Assembly: GCA_016791065.1 (NCBI GenBank) | Contig: JAEUOD010000071.1 | Location: 1 to 53,243, forward strand | From: Dechloromonas sp. | GTDB taxonomy: Bacteria; Pseudomonadota; Gammaproteobacteria; Burkholderiales; Rhodocyclaceae | Reading direction: 5' to 3' | Length of the DNA: 53,243 bases | Shown: piece after piece, positions 50,297-53,243 of the stretch | How positions within the stretch are numbered: position 1 is the stretch's first letter | Layout: every line of letters starts with the position of its first letter | The notes under the pieces: model-generated | Seen by the model: the letters and a program-made list of their open reading frames with translations, nothing else | Told to the model about the DNA's origin: nothing | The model's database searches: none | Translations under genes and position numbers: made by a program

Positions 50297-53194
50297 ATGA
50301 GCCCGGTTGCCGAACAGCTTTCCCTCACCGACATTCCCGCCCCCCCACAATTCGCCCCCCTGCAGGAGCAGGAAATCTCCGGCGAAGTGCTCATCGAAAA
50401 ATACGCCAAGGGCAAGGAAACCAATGTTCACGACGTGCGCAAGCGCGTTGCCTGGGCGCTAGCCCAAGTCGAGCAGGAGAAGGATCGGGCACACTGGGAA
50501 GGCAAGTTCCTCTGGGCCCAGGAAAACGGCTTCATCCCGGCGGGCCGCATCAACTCCGCTGCCGGCACCAACCTGCAGGCCACGCTGATCAACTGTTTCG
50601 TGCAGCCGGTTGGCGACTCCATCGTCGAAACCACTGATGGCCGCCCCGGCATCTACACCGCGCTCGCCCAGGCCGCTGAAACGATGCGCCGCGGTGGCGG
50701 CGTAGGCTACGACTTCTCGTCGATCCGGCCGCAGGGCGCCCACGTCAAGGGCACCCAGTCGCGCGCTTCCGGCCCCGTCTCCTACATGCGCGTCTTCGAC
50801 CGCTCCTGCGAAACCGTCGAATCCGCCGGCGCCCGCCGCGGCGCCCAGATGGGCGTGCTGCGCTGCGACCATCCGGACATCGAGGAATTCATCCACGCCA
50901 AGGACAAGGGCGATCTGACCAATTTCAACATCTCGATCGGCGTCACCGACGGCTTCATGGAAGCGGTCGATGCCGACGGCGATGTCGAGCTGACCCACCG
51001 CGCCGAACCGAATGCCGAAATGAAGTCCTCCGGCGCCTACCAGCGCGAGGATGGCCTTTGGGTTTATCGCAAGGTACGCGCCCGCGACCTGTGGGATCAG
51101 GTGATGAAATCCACCTACGACCACGCCGAGCCGGGCATCCTGTTCCTTGACCGCATGAACAAGGACAACAACCTCAATTACTGCGAAGTGATCGAGGCGA
51201 CCAATCCCTGCGCCGAACAGCCGCTGCCGCCCTACGGCTGCTGCTGCCTGGGTTCGATCAACCTGACCCTGTACGTCAAGCACCCCTTCTCCGAGCAGGC
51301 CGAGTTCGATTTCGAGGCCTTCGCCGAAGTCTGCCGCATCTCGACCCGCATGCTCGACAACGTGCTCGTCGCCACCCACTGGCCGCTCGAGCGCCAGCAG
51401 CAGGAAGCCGCCAACAAGCGTCGCGTCGGCCTCGGCTTCACCGGCCTCGGCGATGCGCTGGCCATGCTGCGCCTGCGCTACGACAAGCCGGAAGCCCGCG
51501 CCATGGCTACCCGTATCACCGAAGCCATGCGCGATGCCGCCTACCTCTACTCGGTCGAACTGGCCAAGGAGCGTGGCGCCTTCCCGCTGTTCAACGCCGA
51601 GCTTTACCTGTCCGGCGGCAACTTCGCCTCGCGCCTGCCGAACGACGTCAAGGCCGAGATCCGCAAGCACGGCCTGCGCAATTCGCACCTGCTGTCGATC
51701 GCGCCGACCGGCACCATCTCGCTGGCCTTCGCCGACAACGCCTCGAACGGTATCGAACCGCCCTTCTCCTGGACCTACAACCGCAAGAAGCGCATGCCGG
51801 ATGGCACGCTGAAAGAGTATTCGGTCGAGGACTACGCCTGGCGCCTCTACAAGCACCACGGAGGCGATGTCAGCAAGCTGCCCGACTATTTCGTCACCGC
51901 CCTGGAAATTTCCGCCAAGGCCCACGCCGACATGGTCGCCGCCGTCGCACCGCACATCGACACCTCGATCTCCAAGACCGTAAACGTCCCGGCCGACTAC
52001 CCGTACGAAGACTTCCAGGATCTCTACATGCAAGCCTGGAAGTCCGGCCTCAAGGGCCTGGCCACCTACCGTCCGAACAGCGTGCTCGGCTCGGTGCTCT
52101 CCGTCGAACCGGCCAAGACCGAAACCCCGGCTGCCGCCGATGCCAAGGCGCCGCAGGACTTCGTTTCCGACGCCAACCGCCGCCTGTCGATCAAGAACCT
52201 GCCGGCCCCGGTGCTCTCCAGCCTGCGCTGGCCGGGCCGCCCCAGCCTGCCGGAAGGCAACCTGTGCTGGACTTACATGGTCGACTCGCCGATCGGCAAG
52301 TTCGCCCTCTTCGTCGGCCACGTCGAACCGGAAGGCCGTGCCTGGCCGTTCGAAGTCTGGGCCAACGGCCCGGCCGAACCGCGCGGCCTCGGCGCCGTCG
52401 CCAAGACGCTGTCGATGGACATGCGTGCCAACGACCACGGCTGGCTGCAGATGAAGCTCGACGCCCTGGCCAAGACGCCGGGCGACTCCTTCGAAATGCC
52501 AATGCCGCCGCACGGCGAACGCAAGCGCATGCCTTCCGTGGTTTCCGCCATGGCCCAAGTCATCGCCTGGCGCTGCGAGCAACTCGGTGCTTTCAACCAT
52601 GAAGGCCCGACCCCGGTGAAGGATGCCCTGTTCAGCACCAAGGAGCCAAAGACCGGCACCGACGGCACGCTGTCCTGGACGGTCGACGTCAGCAACCCCT
52701 CGACCAGCGAAGACTTCGTCCTCGGCCTCAAGGAAATCACCCTGCCGGACGGCACCTCGCGTCCGTACTCGATGTGGCTCTCGGGCAACTACCCGCGTGC
52801 GCTGGATGGCCTCTCCAAGCTGCTCTCGCTCGACATGCGCGTCCTCGATCCGGCCTGGATCGGCATGAAGCTGCGCAAGCTGCTCGACTACTCCGAGCCG
52901 CTCGGCGATTTCATGGCCTTCGTTCCGGGTTCGCGGAAGCAGCAGACCTTCCCGTCCACCGTCGCCTACATCGCACAGCTCATCATCCACCGCTACGCCA
53001 TGCTCGGCATCCTCGACGAAGCCGGCTTCCCGCTGCAGCAGATGGGCATCCTCGAAGCCCCGGAAGACACCACCAGCAACAAGGTGCTGCCGACCCAGGG
53101 CAAGCTGTGCGGCGAATGCGGCAACCACACGATGATCCGCAAGGATGGCTGCGACTTCTGCACCGCCTGTGGCGCGGTGGGGACCTGCGGTTAA
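50297..53194 (+). CDS. nrdJ: adenosylcobalamin-dependent class II ribonucleotide reductase
   Basis: A 965-residue enzyme that reduces ribonucleotides using B12, with or without oxygen. The start is set by GAGGAG six bases before the ATG. Redox and radical cysteines: C100 (LINCFVQPV) and C305 ([12 protein letters not shown]); barrel motif [12 protein letters not shown]. After about residue 620 come two TSCPD-like domains in tandem (about 629-775 and 790-920; compare [11 protein letters not shown] with [10 protein letters not shown]). A C-terminal zinc-ribbon-like tail (CGECGNHTM...CDFCTACG) follows. Two NrdR boxes lie upstream. No cobalamin riboswitch is evident in the short leader. Confidence 0.95.
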   Translation: MSPVAEQLSLTDIPAPPQFAPLQEQEISGEVLIEKYAKGKETNVHDVRKRVAWALAQVEQEKDRAHWEGKFLWAQENGFIPAGRINSAAGTNLQATLINCFVQPVGDSIVETTDGRPGIYTALAQAAETMRRGGGVGYDFSSIRPQGAHVKGTQSRASGPVSYMRVFDRSCETVESAGARRGAQMGVLRCDHPDIEEFIHAKDKGDLTNFNISIGVTDGFMEAVDADGDVELTHRAEPNAEMKSSGAYQREDGLWVYRKVRARDLWDQVMKSTYDHAEPGILFLDRMNKDNNLNYCEVIEATNPCAEQPLPPYGCCCLGSINLTLYVKHPFSEQAEFDFEAFAEVCRISTRMLDNVLVATHWPLERQQQEAANKRRVGLGFTGLGDALAMLRLRYDKPEARAMATRITEAMRDAAYLYSVELAKERGAFPLFNAELYLSGGNFASRLPNDVKAEIRKHGLRNSHLLSIAPTGTISLAFADNASNGIEPPFSWTYNRKKRMPDGTLKEYSVEDYAWRLYKHHGGDVSKLPDYFVTALEISAKAHADMVAAVAPHIDTSISKTVNVPADYPYEDFQDLYMQAWKSGLKGLATYRPNSVLGSVLSVEPAKTETPAAADAKAPQDFVSDANRRLSIKNLPAPVLSSLRWPGRPSLPEGNLCWTYMVDSPIGKFALFVGHVEPEGRAWPFEVWANGPAEPRGLGAVAKTLSMDMRANDHGWLQMKLDALAKTPGDSFEMPMPPHGERKRMPSVVSAMAQVIAWRCEQLGAFNHEGPTPVKDALFSTKEPKTGTDGTLSWTVDVSNPSTSEDFVLGLKEITLPDGTSRPYSMWLSGNYPRALDGLSKLLSLDMRVLDPAWIGMKLRKLLDYSEPLGDFMAFVPGSRKQQTFPSTVAYIAQLIIHRYAMLGILDEAGFPLQQMGILEAPEDTTSNKVLPTQGKLCGECGNHTMIRKDGCDFCTACGAVGTCG

Positions 53195-53243
53195 AACAGG
53201 CCCCCGTGGGTCACACCACAAGTAGCGACTATTGACCGCAGAG

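Noticed and set aside
50459-53221. 920-codon open frame antisense to nrdJ
   Set aside because: Shadow of a highly codon-biased gene; no domain or ribosome site.

Overview
The window reads as a GC-rich betaproteobacterial chromosome segment, most like Rhodocyclales (Dechloromonas/Azonexus type). This is inferred from the gene set: glutathione-dependent formaldehyde oxidation, class I PHA synthase, a HoxFUYHW hydrogenase, periplasmic c-type cytochromes, quinoprotein accessory genes, and FNR-, sigma-54- and NrdR-type sites. No rRNA, tRNA, CRISPR array or insertion sequence was found.

Layout. 1-2.8 kb: end of a NarL-type sensor kinase, its response regulator, a small cytochrome c, an orphan small gene and a double-cupin protein. 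2.8-5.9 kb: formaldehyde detoxification genes (fghA, adhC) with a divergent LysR gene. 5.9-9.7 kb: a CHASE/multi-PAS/GGDEF diguanylate cyclase and a small membrane protein. 10-13.7 kb: exaC-type aldehyde dehydrogenase behind a sigma-54-like promoter, DUF779, cytochrome c and a LivK-type binding protein. 13.8-17.9 kb: an unusual operon of a short KdpD, KdpE and Kup. 18-22.8 kb: methyltransferase, PQQ-type sugar dehydrogenase with LysR, Rnk and glutamate dehydrogenase. 22.9-27.8 kb: quinoprotein accessory operon (pedF, MxaJ-like protein, YVTN propeller, cytochrome b561) with a textbook -24/-12 promoter, divergent from an AcoR-type sigma-54 activator. 28.1-31.6 kb: a two-gene Gabija-type anti-phage system (OLD nuclease plus UvrD-like helicase) with less GC-biased codons and long noncoding flanks. 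32-35.9 kb: an O2/NO-themed cluster (hemerythrin, DUF2249, heme-copper-like membrane protein, SirB2, diiron beta-lactamase-fold protein, MCP-like protein) with an FNR/DNR box. 35.9-40 kb: phaC, a beta-CASP protein, a universal stress protein and DUF1992. 40-45.1 kb: NAD-linked hydrogenase operon hoxFUYHW. 45.4-50.1 kb: fabI, a compact kinase-like protein, a CX5R phosphatase, a hotdog-phosphotransacetylase fusion and acetate kinase. 50.2-53.2 kb: B12-dependent ribonucleotide reductase behind two NrdR boxes.

How they work together. The left half is about alcohol and aldehyde oxidation. The AcoR-type activator and sigma-54-like promoters before both exaC and the ped operon suggest one regulon, although the PQQ alcohol dehydrogenase itself is absent from the window. 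The right half is about redox balance under low oxygen: reversible H2/NAD exchange, PHA storage, acetyl-phosphate/acetate metabolism, and oxygen-independent dNTP synthesis.

Points most worth a second look: the Gabija locus; the kdpD(short)-kdpE-kup operon with a KdpE-like direct repeat; the kinase-like/phosphatase pair; the Leu at the catalytic His position in the hotdog-Pta fusion; and the FNR-controlled hemerythrin cluster.
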